A stretch of DNA of 40,883 bases from UMGS1781 sp964389545 (lineage in GTDB: Bacteria > Bacillota > Clostridia > TANB77 > CAG-508). The translations under genes were made by a program, and so were the position numbers. This document shows positions 21,492 through 31,300 of the stretch, in pieces (positions within the stretch are counted from its first letter, which is position 1; the number at the start of each line of letters is the position of its first letter). The stretch covers positions 1-40,883 of the forward strand of contig CAYMDN010000009.1 in assembly GCA_964389545.1 (NCBI GenBank), written 5' to 3'. The notes under the pieces are model-generated. The model did not search any database, had not been told where the DNA came from, and saw only the letters and a list, made by a program, of their open reading frames with translations.

Positions 21492-23678
21492 TTATTTAGT
21501 TTTATTTAGTTTCGCCACTATTACTGTCATATCATCTTTGGCAACTCCATATCCATTATCTATTGCCTCTTGTAAAATTATGTCCGCTATTTTTTGTACG
21601 TCTGTTGTTGTAATATTGCTTAGTATATCTTTTAACCAGATTTCTTTATTGTTATATTCTGTATTTGATTCTATTATTCCATCACTACACATTACTACTA
21701 TATCATTCTCTTTTAAGTCTTTATCATATACTACCATGTCAATCTTGTCCAAAATTCCTGCTGGGAAAGATACCGCTTTTACAACTTCAACTTTATTTTT
21801 TGATTTTACAAATGTTGGTGCCGCTCCATTTTTTACAAACTCTATGTTTCCAGTATTTAAATCTATAATTGATATATCTATCGTTGCATATGTTTCTTCG
21901 TTTGAATTTAAATTTACAGCAGAGTTTATTAATCCAATTGATATATCATTATCAAATCCCGTCTTTAGCAATTTTTCTAACATATTTATCACTGTTGTAC
22001 TACTCTTCTTTGCTGTTTGTCCGCTTCCCATTCCGTCACTTATTGCTATCATGTATTTTCCATCGTTTAATTTTGTTTTTGTATTTGAATCACCAGATAC
22101 TTCACTCTTGTTTTTTGTTGCTGTTGCACTTCCAACTACTAAAGTATACTTTTCTTTTTCTTTCTTTTCCTCTTTTTCTTCTAGTTCTGTTATATCTTCT
22201 GCTATTGATGATATAACCTTTGAAACACCACCTAGTTGGTTTGCAAGAACTTTTTTATTGCTGGCTTCTTTTTGTTTTATTATAGTGTCCATTTTATTAA
22301 TTTCATATGTTTTGTTTAATAATTTGACTATATCCATTACATCTGTTGAGCCTTCCGGAATTCCTAACTTGTATTTCTTTACATTCTCTAAAATTGTAAT
22401 AAATTCATTTTTATTTATTTCATTATTTTTTTCTAGTATCGCATATACATCATCTAGTATGTCATCTACACTTGACATTACATCTTGATATAGCAAATTC
22501 TCTTTAAAATCCTCTAAATTATCTATAACTTCTTTTGCAAAACTTTCTTTACTTTTGTCTTCAATATTCTCTCGATTTAGTGTTTTCTTTGCTGATTCGC
22601 TATAGCTTTTTGCCATATCCATAATTGTTTCTGATACTTTATTCAATTTATTCGCTGTTTTCTTTTTCTCTTCTAATGATCCCGATATCGCTGGTAAACA
22701 CCTTGTATCACTTATTATATCTGTTATATCTAATCTTACTTTTTTTGGTATTGCTAGTAGTCCTAAAGATGCAATCAATATTTCTCTTATTGTAATTATT
22801 GGAACCGTATTTCCATTTACGACATATGTAAGAATAGCATTTCCTACACAAAATCCCAATACTACTCCTGCTTTTCCTAGTTTATTCATTATTCCAGCTA
22901 TCATGCCAGATATTGCATATGATGCAACTAGTAATGGTGCATTTGTGTTTATTATTCCTAAAACCATTCCTATTGTTATACCTGCTGTTCCTCCAACTAG
23001 CATACCATTTTTCCATCCTAGGAATAATACTATCATTATGCTTAATATATTGGTAATTGAAAAACCTAATATGCGAAGCTTACTAAATGCACATAAAGCT
23101 ATTGCAAATATTAAACTTGCTCCTATTACCTCTTCTATTGAAAAAGCCTTTTTTATTCCATATTCTGATATTACAATTAATGAGTTTGAAAATATTTTAT
23201 AGAAAATATATGTAATTATTGCAAGCATAATACTTACAATTAAATCATATATTAAAAAGATCCCAAAAAACATTTTACATGCTTGTACCGCAAATACTGC
23301 TATTGCAAGATAGATTCCTAGTTTTTGGATTTCGTTTCTTCCAGTTTCCTTCATTCTAGGTCTAAAGATTAACATCATTGCTATTAAAAGTAATGATGTT
23401 AGTAAAAATGTAAGAACTCCACTTACTCCAAATCCAATAAAGGTACCTACTAGAATAAATATGTATAGTACACCTACTGGTATTCTATTACTACATGCAG
23501 CAGCAAAAATTGCTATTCCAAATGGTGCTAAATCCCCATCGAATCCTACCATTGAAATTAAGAATGCCACTGCATATAAAATAATATCATTTAGCTTAAA
23601 TAAGTTTTTTATATCTATTCTTCTAGCGAAGTTCTGTTCTTGCTTTACTTGACTACTTGTTATATTTTGAAACATCAT
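21492..23678 (-). CDS. spoIIE: Stage II sporulation protein E (PP2C phosphatase)
   Basis: Dephosphorylates SpoIIAA in the forespore and so releases sigma-F; it also associates with FtsZ at the polar septum. The 728-residue product has an N-terminal membrane domain of about ten spans (residues 32-310), a central regulatory region rich in charged helices (330-520) and a C-terminal PP2C domain with AISDGMGSGQTAKKSS, FPAGI, VVMCSDGIIESN and KDDMTVIVA holding the metal-binding Asps. It is about 100 residues shorter than Bacillus SpoIIE (827). Two adjacent ATGs follow AAAGGTGG; the second (23675) has better spacing. A Spo0A-type promoter lies directly upstream. Confidence 0.95.
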   Translation of the reverse strand: MMFQNITSSQVKQEQNFARRIDIKNLFKLNDIILYAVAFLISMVGFDGDLAPFGIAIFAAACSNRIPVGVLYIFILVGTFIGFGVSGVLTFLLTSLLLIAMMLIFRPRMKETGRNEIQKLGIYLAIAVFAVQACKMFFGIFLIYDLIVSIMLAIITYIFYKIFSNSLIVISEYGIKKAFSIEEVIGASLIFAIALCAFSKLRILGFSITNILSIMIVLFLGWKNGMLVGGTAGITIGMVLGIINTNAPLLVASYAISGMIAGIMNKLGKAGVVLGFCVGNAILTYVVNGNTVPIITIREILIASLGLLAIPKKVRLDITDIISDTRCLPAISGSLEEKKKTANKLNKVSETIMDMAKSYSESAKKTLNRENIEDKSKESFAKEVIDNLEDFKENLLYQDVMSSVDDILDDVYAILEKNNEINKNEFITILENVKKYKLGIPEGSTDVMDIVKLLNKTYEINKMDTIIKQKEASNKKVLANQLGGVSKVISSIAEDITELEEKEEKKEKEKYTLVVGSATATKNKSEVSGDSNTKTKLNDGKYMIAISDGMGSGQTAKKSSTTVINMLEKLLKTGFDNDISIGLINSAVNLNSNEETYATIDISIIDLNTGNIEFVKNGAAPTFVKSKNKVEVVKAVSFPAGILDKIDMVVYDKDLKENDIVVMCSDGIIESNTEYNNKEIWLKDILSNITTTDVQKIADIILQEAIDNGYGVAKDDMTVIVAKLNKTK

Positions 23679-23693
23679 TTACCACCTTTTTTC

Positions 23694-23727
23694 ATTATAC
23701 TATAATGATTTTGATTTTTTTGTCAGA
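23694..23727 (-). promoter_or_regulatory. spoIIE promoter with 21-bp spacer and 0A-box-like site
   Basis: On the minus strand the -35 is CTGACA (23721-23726), the -10 is TATAAT (23694-23699) and the spacer is 21 bp. TTTGTCAGA (23719-23727, plus strand) matches the 0A-box TTTGTCRAA at 8 of 9. Bacillus spoIIE and spoIIG have the same unusual spacing and are activated by Spo0A-P. The inferred transcript starts within about 5 nt of the Shine-Dalgarno. Confidence 0.6.
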
Positions 23728-23846
23728 ATTGGTAATTAATATATAAAAGTTTGCTACATTTTTTTCTATTATTCGTTTTAATTAAACTTTTATTATAAGT
23801 TTGCTTTTGTTTATCCTAAAAATCATTAGTAGTAAATAGTTCAAAA

Positions 23847-25859
23847 CTATATTCCATTTTCAGTAAAGTATTCGTTTATTTTATCCATAAGTTGTTCTCT
23901 TGCCTCTTCAATTGTTACGTTCTCTAATTGAGCACCTGCAAGCGTTATATGTCCTCCGCCTCCAAGTTTTTCAAGTATAACTTGTACATTTATATCTCCT
24001 ATAGAACGTCCACTTATGCATACTTTATCTCCTAATATTCCTAATACAAAAGATGCTGTAATATCGCTAATTGTTAATAGTTCGTCTGCAGCTTTTGCAC
24101 AAATTAGATTAGCGTTTTCATCCTTTTCTGTATATAGTGAAATTCCTATTGTTCCGTTAAAAATTTCTGCATTTTTTACAATGTCTGCTATTACATTATA
24201 GCTTTCTAAGTCACTTTGGAACCATTTTTTTACCTTGATTATATCAATTCCATATTTTCTCAGATATGCAGCTGCTTCAAAAGTTCTTACACCTGTTTTA
24301 AATGTAAAGTTCTTTGTATCCATCATAATTCCAGCATATAAGCTTTCTGCTTCAATTTGTTGTAGCACTACACCCTTGCTAGCATATTCTACAATCTCTG
24401 TTACAAGTTCTGATGCTGAAGATGCATATGCCTCATGGAATGTAAGTATGGCTTTATCTATAAAATCTTCGGATTTTCTATGATGGTCTATTATTACAAC
24501 TTTTTCAGCTTTATCTAATAATTCTGGTATTTCAACATAGCTCTTTTTATGTGTATCTACAACTACTAATAATGTATTTTCTGTAGTTAATGCCATTGCT
24601 GTGTTTTTATCTATTATAACTGATTGATATTCTTCAATTTCTGTTAATGTGTTTATGAAATTTGATAATGATAATCCACTTGTATTGCATACTACATAGG
24701 CATCCTTTTCTAACTCTCTTGCTAGTCTATAAATTCCTAAACTTGAGCCAAGTGAATCTATATCTCCATTCATATGTCCCATTACAACTACATTATCTGC
24801 TTTTTGTATTAATTCTTCTAATGCGTGTGAAATAACTCTTGCTTTAACCTTTGTTCTCTTCTCTAGCTCTTGAGTATTACCTCCTAAGAATGTGTATTTT
24901 CCTTCTTTTCTTAATACTACTTGATCTCCGCCTCTTCCTAGTGCTATATCTATTGCATTATGAGCTGTTTCATATTTTTCATAGTTTGTTTCCCCATCGT
25001 TAGAAATTGCTATACTTAATGTTATTGGTATGTTTTCAATGGTTTGTGTTTCTATCTCTTTTATTCTTTCTAGTATTGGAAATTTCTCTTCTTCCATTCT
25101 TTCTAAGTATTGTTGTTCAAACACATATATGAATGTATCTCTATCTTTTTTTATCATTAATCCACCAGTTTCATTTGCCCACTCATATAGAACTTTATCT
25201 ATTTCAGCAACTAATTGTGGCTTGTTATCTTCTGGTATTCTTTGTATAATTTCTTCATAGTTGTCTATCATAATAATTCCCATACACGTTTTAGAATTAT
25301 TATATGATTTTTCAAGATTTGCTTCCTTAGTCTTATCAATGAAATACAAAATCGTCATATAATGAGGTTCTTTTTTTCTATCTCTTTTCCTAGCCTTTAC
25401 ATAGTCCCCTATTACATGATATGTCTTGTTATTAATTTGTATTTCTTTATCAATATTTACTCCGCTGTTTTTTTTCTCAGCTTCTATTTCCTTTGAAAGC
25501 TCATCAATATAAGCATTTATTCCAACATTTGCAAATTCTTTATTAAAACTAGAACTTCTCCAAACTACATTTCCACTATTTTCTAACATAACTAATGGAA
25601 ATGGTGAATTTATTAGTGTGTTCTTTGCTGCTGAATCTACTGTAAATGTTAATTCATCTATATAACTTGATAGTTCTCCTTTTTGTTTACTGTATACCAA
25701 TACTGTGTATAGAATTATTACAGCGTACACAACAATAGATGGTATCAAAAATTCCGGTTCAGTTACACATAGTACTATCAAAATTACGGCTATTATAACT
25801 AGGTATATTTTTGTCTTTGATTCTATTTTCTTTAATGATTTCATATTATAACCAGACAT
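23847..25859 (-). CDS. gdpP: GdpP-like c-di-AMP phosphodiesterase (DHH family)
   Basis: Hydrolyses cyclic di-AMP to pApA at the membrane. The 670-residue product has two N-terminal spans (about 17-35 and 38-57), a PAS-like domain (75-175), a degenerate GGDEF domain (185-320, with LGRGGDQV in place of GGDEF) and DHH/DHHA1 domains (340-665). Metal-binding motifs are GHMNGDIDS (361-369), VVVDTHKKS, VIIDHHRKS, MMDTKNF and GGGGH. The architecture and length match Bacillus GdpP (659). GGAG is 8 nt before the ATG. It is monocistronic behind its own promoter. The usual neighbours rplI and dnaB are absent. Confidence 0.93.
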   Translation of the reverse strand: MSGYNMKSLKKIESKTKIYLVIIAVILIVLCVTEPEFLIPSIVVYAVIILYTVLVYSKQKGELSSYIDELTFTVDSAAKNTLINSPFPLVMLENSGNVVWRSSSFNKEFANVGINAYIDELSKEIEAEKKNSGVNIDKEIQINNKTYHVIGDYVKARKRDRKKEPHYMTILYFIDKTKEANLEKSYNNSKTCMGIIMIDNYEEIIQRIPEDNKPQLVAEIDKVLYEWANETGGLMIKKDRDTFIYVFEQQYLERMEEEKFPILERIKEIETQTIENIPITLSIAISNDGETNYEKYETAHNAIDIALGRGGDQVVLRKEGKYTFLGGNTQELEKRTKVKARVISHALEELIQKADNVVVMGHMNGDIDSLGSSLGIYRLARELEKDAYVVCNTSGLSLSNFINTLTEIEEYQSVIIDKNTAMALTTENTLLVVVDTHKKSYVEIPELLDKAEKVVIIDHHRKSEDFIDKAILTFHEAYASSASELVTEIVEYASKGVVLQQIEAESLYAGIMMDTKNFTFKTGVRTFEAAAYLRKYGIDIIKVKKWFQSDLESYNVIADIVKNAEIFNGTIGISLYTEKDENANLICAKAADELLTISDITASFVLGILGDKVCISGRSIGDINVQVILEKLGGGGHITLAGAQLENVTIEEAREQLMDKINEYFTENGI

Positions 25860-25886
25860 AAAAAAATCTCCTTATACAATACCTAT

Positions 25887-25915
25887 ATTCTACTTCAAAA
25901 TATAGTATTTGTCAA
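25887..25915 (-). promoter_or_regulatory. Sigma-A promoter of gdpP
   Basis: TTGACA (25910-25915), a 17-bp spacer and TAGAAT (25887-25892) on the minus strand, 28 bp before the ATG. It begins 14 bp after the stop of the WG-repeat gene. Confidence 0.8.
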
Positions 25916-25928
25916 GGAGAATTGTCTT

Positions 25929-27137
25929 TTAATGTATTACGTTTGTGTGGGTTCTCATATCTTTTATGTAATCTTCTAAAAGCATTGTTTCATCTTTTAT
26001 TTGAACTCTATATTCTATTCCTTCAACTGTCTCAATTTCATATATTCTGTCTAATTCCTCACATTCTATGAATGTTTTTCCTGTAATAGCATTTATTAAT
26101 CCGTACTTCTTATCTTTGCATACAACTATTGTTTGTCCTGTTTTACCATCTAAGTCTGGTATTACTAACGTATAGTTAATTTGATTTGCTTCGTTTTCTG
26201 GATATCCTATTCTGTCATATACTATTCCTTCTTTTGTTAATAGTTCGCCATTTTTATCTAATATTCCATATTTTTTATCTTTTGATACTTCATATAATAA
26301 GGGCTCATGGTTGATTATCTTTAAACTATCATATCTAAGTGGAATACTTGCACTACCATCTAGTTTTATTGTTCCAAACATATTTCTTTCATTTGAAACT
26401 ATAAAGCTTTCAGTGCATTCGCTAAACTCCATTGTTCTATATTTGTTTCCTATAATTTCATTATACTCTGTTCCCATTACTCCCCATAAGTTATTAAAAC
26501 TTACTACTAACATACCATATGTCATTGCTCTTAAATTTGTCTTTTCTTCTGTTAGTGCATATTGTCTTGTTTCTAGTTCTTCTCTATATCCTATTGCTAA
26601 TACTTCTGGAGTGGTTATAGTTCCTTTTGCTGGATCAAATACTACGTTTAATGCATATGCTATATCTTCTAGTGCAATGTATAACTTATCTTCATGTAAT
26701 AATACATCATTTTTTAATTTTCCATATACATAATCTAGCTGTGAACCTTGAGATGTTTTATATATGGAAACTGAATTTGCTGACATTCCTACTATTTCTC
26801 CGCCATCATCTAAATAGCATTTTTCTTTGTTTTCCCCTGCTTTACCAAATTCTCCTCTGTTATATTTATATCCTAATGCATTTGCAAGATATTCTATACT
26901 TATATATTGCTTTTGATTCTGATCTACTACTATTATTCCTGGATCAAGTTTTACTTGTTCCCCATTTATTACTAATGATTGTGTTGAAGGCTGTGATGAT
27001 TTTACAAATAACATAGCTATAATAATTACTATCATCGCTACAATACAAATCACCAATAATCCTATTACCATTTTCAAACTACTTGGCTTTTCTGGCTTTG
27101 AACTATAACTATTACTATTTTGGTTTAATAAATCCAT
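25929..27137 (-). CDS. Membrane-anchored protein with copper-amine-oxidase-N-like domain and WG repeats
   Basis: A 402-residue protein with a polar Ser-rich N-terminus, one span (about 23-46) and an extracellular part. Residues 55-180 resemble the 'copper amine oxidase N-terminal' stalk domain common in Firmicutes surface proteins (VINGEQVKL, QKQYISIEYLANALGYKY, LHEDKLYIALEDIAYALNVVFD). WG-type repeats follow: NMFGTIKLDGSASIPLRYD, DKKYGILDKNGELL with YDRIGYP, and DKKYGLINAITGKTFIECE. These folds bind ligands or cell-wall polymers; no enzyme motif is seen. It is 10 bp after tgt, so probably cotranscribed, but no functional link to tRNA modification is known. Confidence 0.8.
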   Translation of the reverse strand: MDLLNQNSNSYSSKPEKPSSLKMVIGLLVICIVAMIVIIIAMLFVKSSQPSTQSLVINGEQVKLDPGIIVVDQNQKQYISIEYLANALGYKYNRGEFGKAGENKEKCYLDDGGEIVGMSANSVSIYKTSQGSQLDYVYGKLKNDVLLHEDKLYIALEDIAYALNVVFDPAKGTITTPEVLAIGYREELETRQYALTEEKTNLRAMTYGMLVVSFNNLWGVMGTEYNEIIGNKYRTMEFSECTESFIVSNERNMFGTIKLDGSASIPLRYDSLKIINHEPLLYEVSKDKKYGILDKNGELLTKEGIVYDRIGYPENEANQINYTLVIPDLDGKTGQTIVVCKDKKYGLINAITGKTFIECEELDRIYEIETVEGIEYRVQIKDETMLLEDYIKDMRTHTNVIH

Positions 27138-27147
27138 TTAGCTCCTC

Positions 27148-28284
27148 CTAATCTTTTGTTTCGTATCCATATTTTTTATAAAATTCGTTTCTAAAAGTCA
27201 TTAAATTATCATTTTCTATCTCTATTCTAACTCTTTCCATTAATTTAGTCAAGAACCTTAGATTATGAATTGATAACAATCGTATTCCTAAAATTTCGTT
27301 GTTTTTAATTAAATGTCTTATATATGCTCTTGTGTAATTTTTGCAAGTATAACAATCACATTCTGGATCTAATGTTCCCCAGTCCCTCTCATAAGTTGCA
27401 TTTCTTACAACAACTTTACCATGTGAAGTTAATGCTGTTCCATTTCTTGCAATTCTTGTTGGTAAAACGCAATCACACATATCTATCCCTCTTATTGCAG
27501 CTTCTAAAAGATAATCTGGGCTTCCTACTCCCATTAAGTATCTTGGTTTATTCTCAGGTAGAAATTGTGTTGTGAATTCTAATACATCACACATTAGTTC
27601 TTTAGGTTCTCCAACACTCAATCCTCCAACTGCATATCCTGGAAAATCCATTTCTACTAAGTCTTTCGCTGATTTTTCTCTTAAGTCTTTGTACATTCCA
27701 CCTTGTACTATTCCAAAAAGTCCTTGCTTTTCGGTGTCCTTATGTGCCTCTTTACATCTTTTCGCCCATCTTGTTGTTCTTTCCATTGAGTCTTTTGTGT
27801 ACTCATATGTTGAAGGATATGGACAACACTCATCAAAAGACATCATAATATCTGCACCTAAATCATTTTGAATTTCTACTACTTTTTCTGGGCTTAGAAA
27901 ATGTTTGCTTCCATCTAAATATGATCTAAATTCTACTCCCTCTTCTGTTATTGTTCTTAATTTACCTAAACTAAATACTTGGTAACCTCCACAGTCTGTT
28001 AGGATTGCTCTATCCCAGTTCATAAATTTGTGTAGTCCACCAGCTTCTCTAACAATCTTGCTTCCTGGTCTTAAAAATAAATGATATGTATTTCCTAAAA
28101 TTATTTGTGCCTTTACATCTTCTTTTAATTCTTCTGGTGTCATTGATTTTACCGTAGCTTGTGTTCCAACTGGCATAAATACTGGCGTTTCTATATCTCC
28201 ATGAGGAGTATGAATTACACCTCTTCTTGCGCCTGTTTGTTTACACACATGTTTTAATTCGTAGGTTATAGCAGATTTTTCCAT
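27148..28284 (-). CDS. tgt: Queuine/preQ1 tRNA-guanine transglycosylase
   Basis: Exchanges guanine-34 for preQ1 in tRNAs with GUN anticodons. It is 378 residues, normal for the bacterial enzyme. Landmarks are TPVFMPVGTQATVK, the catalytic Asp97 in LTDCGGYQVFSL, FGIVQGGMYKDLRE, the second Asp in DMCDCVLPTRIARNG, and the zinc site CDCYTCKNYTRAYIRHL with His near the end (SIHNL). The start has AAAGGA about 7 nt upstream. It lies 112 bp after dnaE, with hairpin copy 3 between them, and 10 bp before the WG-repeat gene. The usual neighbours queA, ruvB and yajC are absent. Confidence 0.97.
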   Translation of the reverse strand: MEKSAITYELKHVCKQTGARRGVIHTPHGDIETPVFMPVGTQATVKSMTPEELKEDVKAQIILGNTYHLFLRPGSKIVREAGGLHKFMNWDRAILTDCGGYQVFSLGKLRTITEEGVEFRSYLDGSKHFLSPEKVVEIQNDLGADIMMSFDECCPYPSTYEYTKDSMERTTRWAKRCKEAHKDTEKQGLFGIVQGGMYKDLREKSAKDLVEMDFPGYAVGGLSVGEPKELMCDVLEFTTQFLPENKPRYLMGVGSPDYLLEAAIRGIDMCDCVLPTRIARNGTALTSHGKVVVRNATYERDWGTLDPECDCYTCKNYTRAYIRHLIKNNEILGIRLLSIHNLRFLTKLMERVRIEIENDNLMTFRNEFYKKYGYETKD

Positions 28285-28324
28285 TATAATTTCCTTTCTT
28301 TAACATTTTTATTATTTATACTTA

Positions 28325-28385
28325 GTAGCTCCACGTGGAAATTCATTTTTTTAATAAATCGAATTTCCAGCAAGATGGAGCGAAC
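28325..28385. repeat. Dispersed hairpin element, copy 3
   Basis: GTAGCTCCA (28325-28333) pairs with TGGAGCGAAC (28376-28385) over the inner six to eight bases; CG (28334-28335) faces GCAAGA (28370-28375) in an internal loop; the inner stem TGGAAATTC (28336-28344) pairs perfectly with GAATTTCCA (28361-28369) around a 16-nt loop. In the opposite orientation this has the same order of parts as copies 1 and 2. It lies 11 bp after the dnaE stop; no T-run follows on the minus strand. Confidence 0.78.
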
Positions 28386-28395
28386 TTTATACTTT

Positions 28396-31300
28396 TTATG
28401 ATAGCAGAACATTACCTCTATCTAAAATCTCTTCAAACTCTTTATAAATTTCTTCTGTAATAAAGATTGCTCCACATGGTTTTACTCCTTCATTATCTAC
28501 AATCTGTACTCTTATGTTGTTTCTATCACCCATGAAGAACTTTATTGCACCTCTTAGTTTACTCTTCTGCTCTTCTGTTGCATTTTGAATATTCAATGTT
28601 AATATTTTATTTCGGTTATCTGTTTTTGTAGTTTCTTTTGTTTCATTCTCTTTCACATCAGAAAAACTTATTATATTGTTTGCAACAATCTTTGTATCTT
28701 CGTCTTCTCTTGCACTTAACCTTCCTTCAACTAAAACTATATTGTCTTCCAATAGTGAATTGATTGATTTATTATAGCAACTTTCAAAGATAATTACTTC
28801 AAGACTTCCATATAAATCTTCTATTGTTGCAAATGCCATTAATGTATTGTTCTTAGTATATTTCTTTTTTATTGATGTTATAATTCCTACATACTTCACA
28901 TTCTGTCCATCACGTGATAAGTCATTTTCTTCTTTCATACTTGCTATCTGAATTGTATCAATATTGCTTACCTTTTTTATCTTTTCTATTAGTTTATCAA
29001 GCGGATGTCCCGATATATATATTCCTAACATCTCTTTTTCCATATCTAATAGAGTTCTTTCGTCGTATTCAGGTCTTTGTATTACATTATATTTATGTTT
29101 GCTATTATCTTCTTCTGTTTGGATATCAAACATACTAACTTGTCCTTGCAAGCTTCTCTTTCCTTCATTAGCTATGGTGTTTAAAATGTTTTCAAAATTT
29201 TCTAGTAATGTACTTCTCGTTTCTCCAAGTTCATCAAATGCACCTGATTTTATAAGACTTTCTATACATTTTTTATTTACATTCTCACCTTGAACTCTTT
29301 CGCAAAAATCTATAAGGCTTTCATATTGTCCATTTTTCTTTCTCTCTTCAACTATCTGATTAACTGCTCCTTTTCCAACATTTTTTATGCTTCCAAGACC
29401 GAAACGAATTTTATCGTCATGTACTGTAAAATCTGTATAGCTTTCATTAATGCTAGGTTTCAAGATTTCTATATTTGTTCTCTTACACTCTGCAATATAT
29501 TCTGGAATCTTATCTAGATTTCCTAAATAGCTATTCAGTGTTGCAGCCATAAATTCTGCTGGATAATATGTTTTTAAATATGCTGTTCTATATGCTACAA
29601 CAGCATATGCTGCTGCATGTGACTTATTAAATGCATATTTTGCAAACTCTGCCATCTCATCAAATATTTTATTTGCACTTGCTTCGTCTATTCCATTTCT
29701 TACACAGCCTGGAACAACTATTTTTCCGTCTTCGTCAGTTTGTCCGTGTATAAAAATCTCTCTTTCCTTAGCCATTACATCTAGTTTCTTTTTTCCCATT
29801 GCTCTTCTAACTAGGTCTGCTCTTCCCATTGAATATCCTGCTAAATCTCTTACAATTTGCATAACTTGTTCTTGATATACCATACAACCATAGGTTACAT
29901 TTAGAATTGGCTCTAATGCTGAATGGGTATATTCACTATGCTCTGGATTTAATTTATTTTTGATATATCTAGGAATTTGGTCCATTGGTCCAGGTCTATA
30001 CAATGATACCCCTGCAATAATGTCTTCCAAAGTGTCTGGCTTTAGTTCTTTCATGAAGTTTGTCATTCCCTGACTTTCGAATTGAAATACTCCAACAGTA
30101 TTTCCAGATTGCCATGTTTCTTTAAATACTTTTTGGTCATTCATGTCCTTATCAAATTCAACATCTATGTTTCTGTTTTGTTTTACAAACTCGATTGTAT
30201 CTGCTATTACTGTTAGTGTTCTTAGTCCTAAAAAATCCATCTTTAATAGTCCTAATTCGTCTAGTGTTGTCATTATATATTGTGATTCTATTACACCTTC
30301 ATTTACATATAGTGGAACATATTCAACAACAGGTTTATCTGTTATAAGTACTCCGCAAGCATGTGTTGAAGCCTGTCTTGGCATACCTTCTAGTTTCATT
30401 GCAATATCAAGTAGTTTTCTTACCTGCTCATCATTATCATATAAATCTTTTAGTTCTCTGTTTTGCTCCATTGCTTTTTTTATTGTTATATGTATTTCAA
30501 ATGGAACCATCTTAGCTAGTTTATCTGCTTCTGCATATGGATAATCTAATGCTCTTGCAACATCCCTTATTACCATTCTCGCTGCCATTGTTCCAAAAGT
30601 TATTATTTGAGACACATGGTCTTTGCCATATTTATTTGCAACATATTCTATTACTCTTGGTCTATTTGTATAACAAAAATCAACATCAAAATCGGGCATA
30701 CTTACTCTTTCTGGGTTTAAAAATCTTTCGAATAGTAAGCTATATTTTATTGGGTCTATATCTGTTATACCACAAGCATATGCAGCTATTGAACCTGCTC
30801 CAGAACCACGTCCTGGTCCTACAGAAATATTATTTTCCTTTGCATAGTTTATAAAATCCCATACAATTAAGTAATAATCTACATATCCCATTTTTTCAAT
30901 AACTGAAATTTCATATTCTAATCTATCTGTGGCTTCTTTGCTAGGATTTTCCCCATATCTCTTTTTTAAGCCTGTATAACATAGTTCTCTAAAGAACTCT
31001 GCATGAGTTTTATATTGTGGTGGAACTTCATAATTTGGTAATTTGGTATTTCCAAATTCAAAATCAAAATTACATTTTTCTGCTATCTTCACTGTGTTTT
31101 CTATTGCTTCTGGAACATTTTTAAAATACTCTATCATTTCTTCTGGAGATTTAACATAGAACTCTTCTGCTCCCATTTTCATTCTGTCTTCATCTGTCAT
31201 TTTCTTTCCAGTTTGAATACATAATAATACTTCATGAACATATGCGTCTTCTTTTTTTAAATAATGTGCATCATTAGTAGCTACTAATGGAATATCTAAT

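Noticed and set aside
6286..28385. The three hairpins as integron attC sites
   Set aside because: Conserved ends and variable stems recall attC, but the end motifs do not match the attC R box consensus, no integrase is present, and the neighbours are ordinary core genes.
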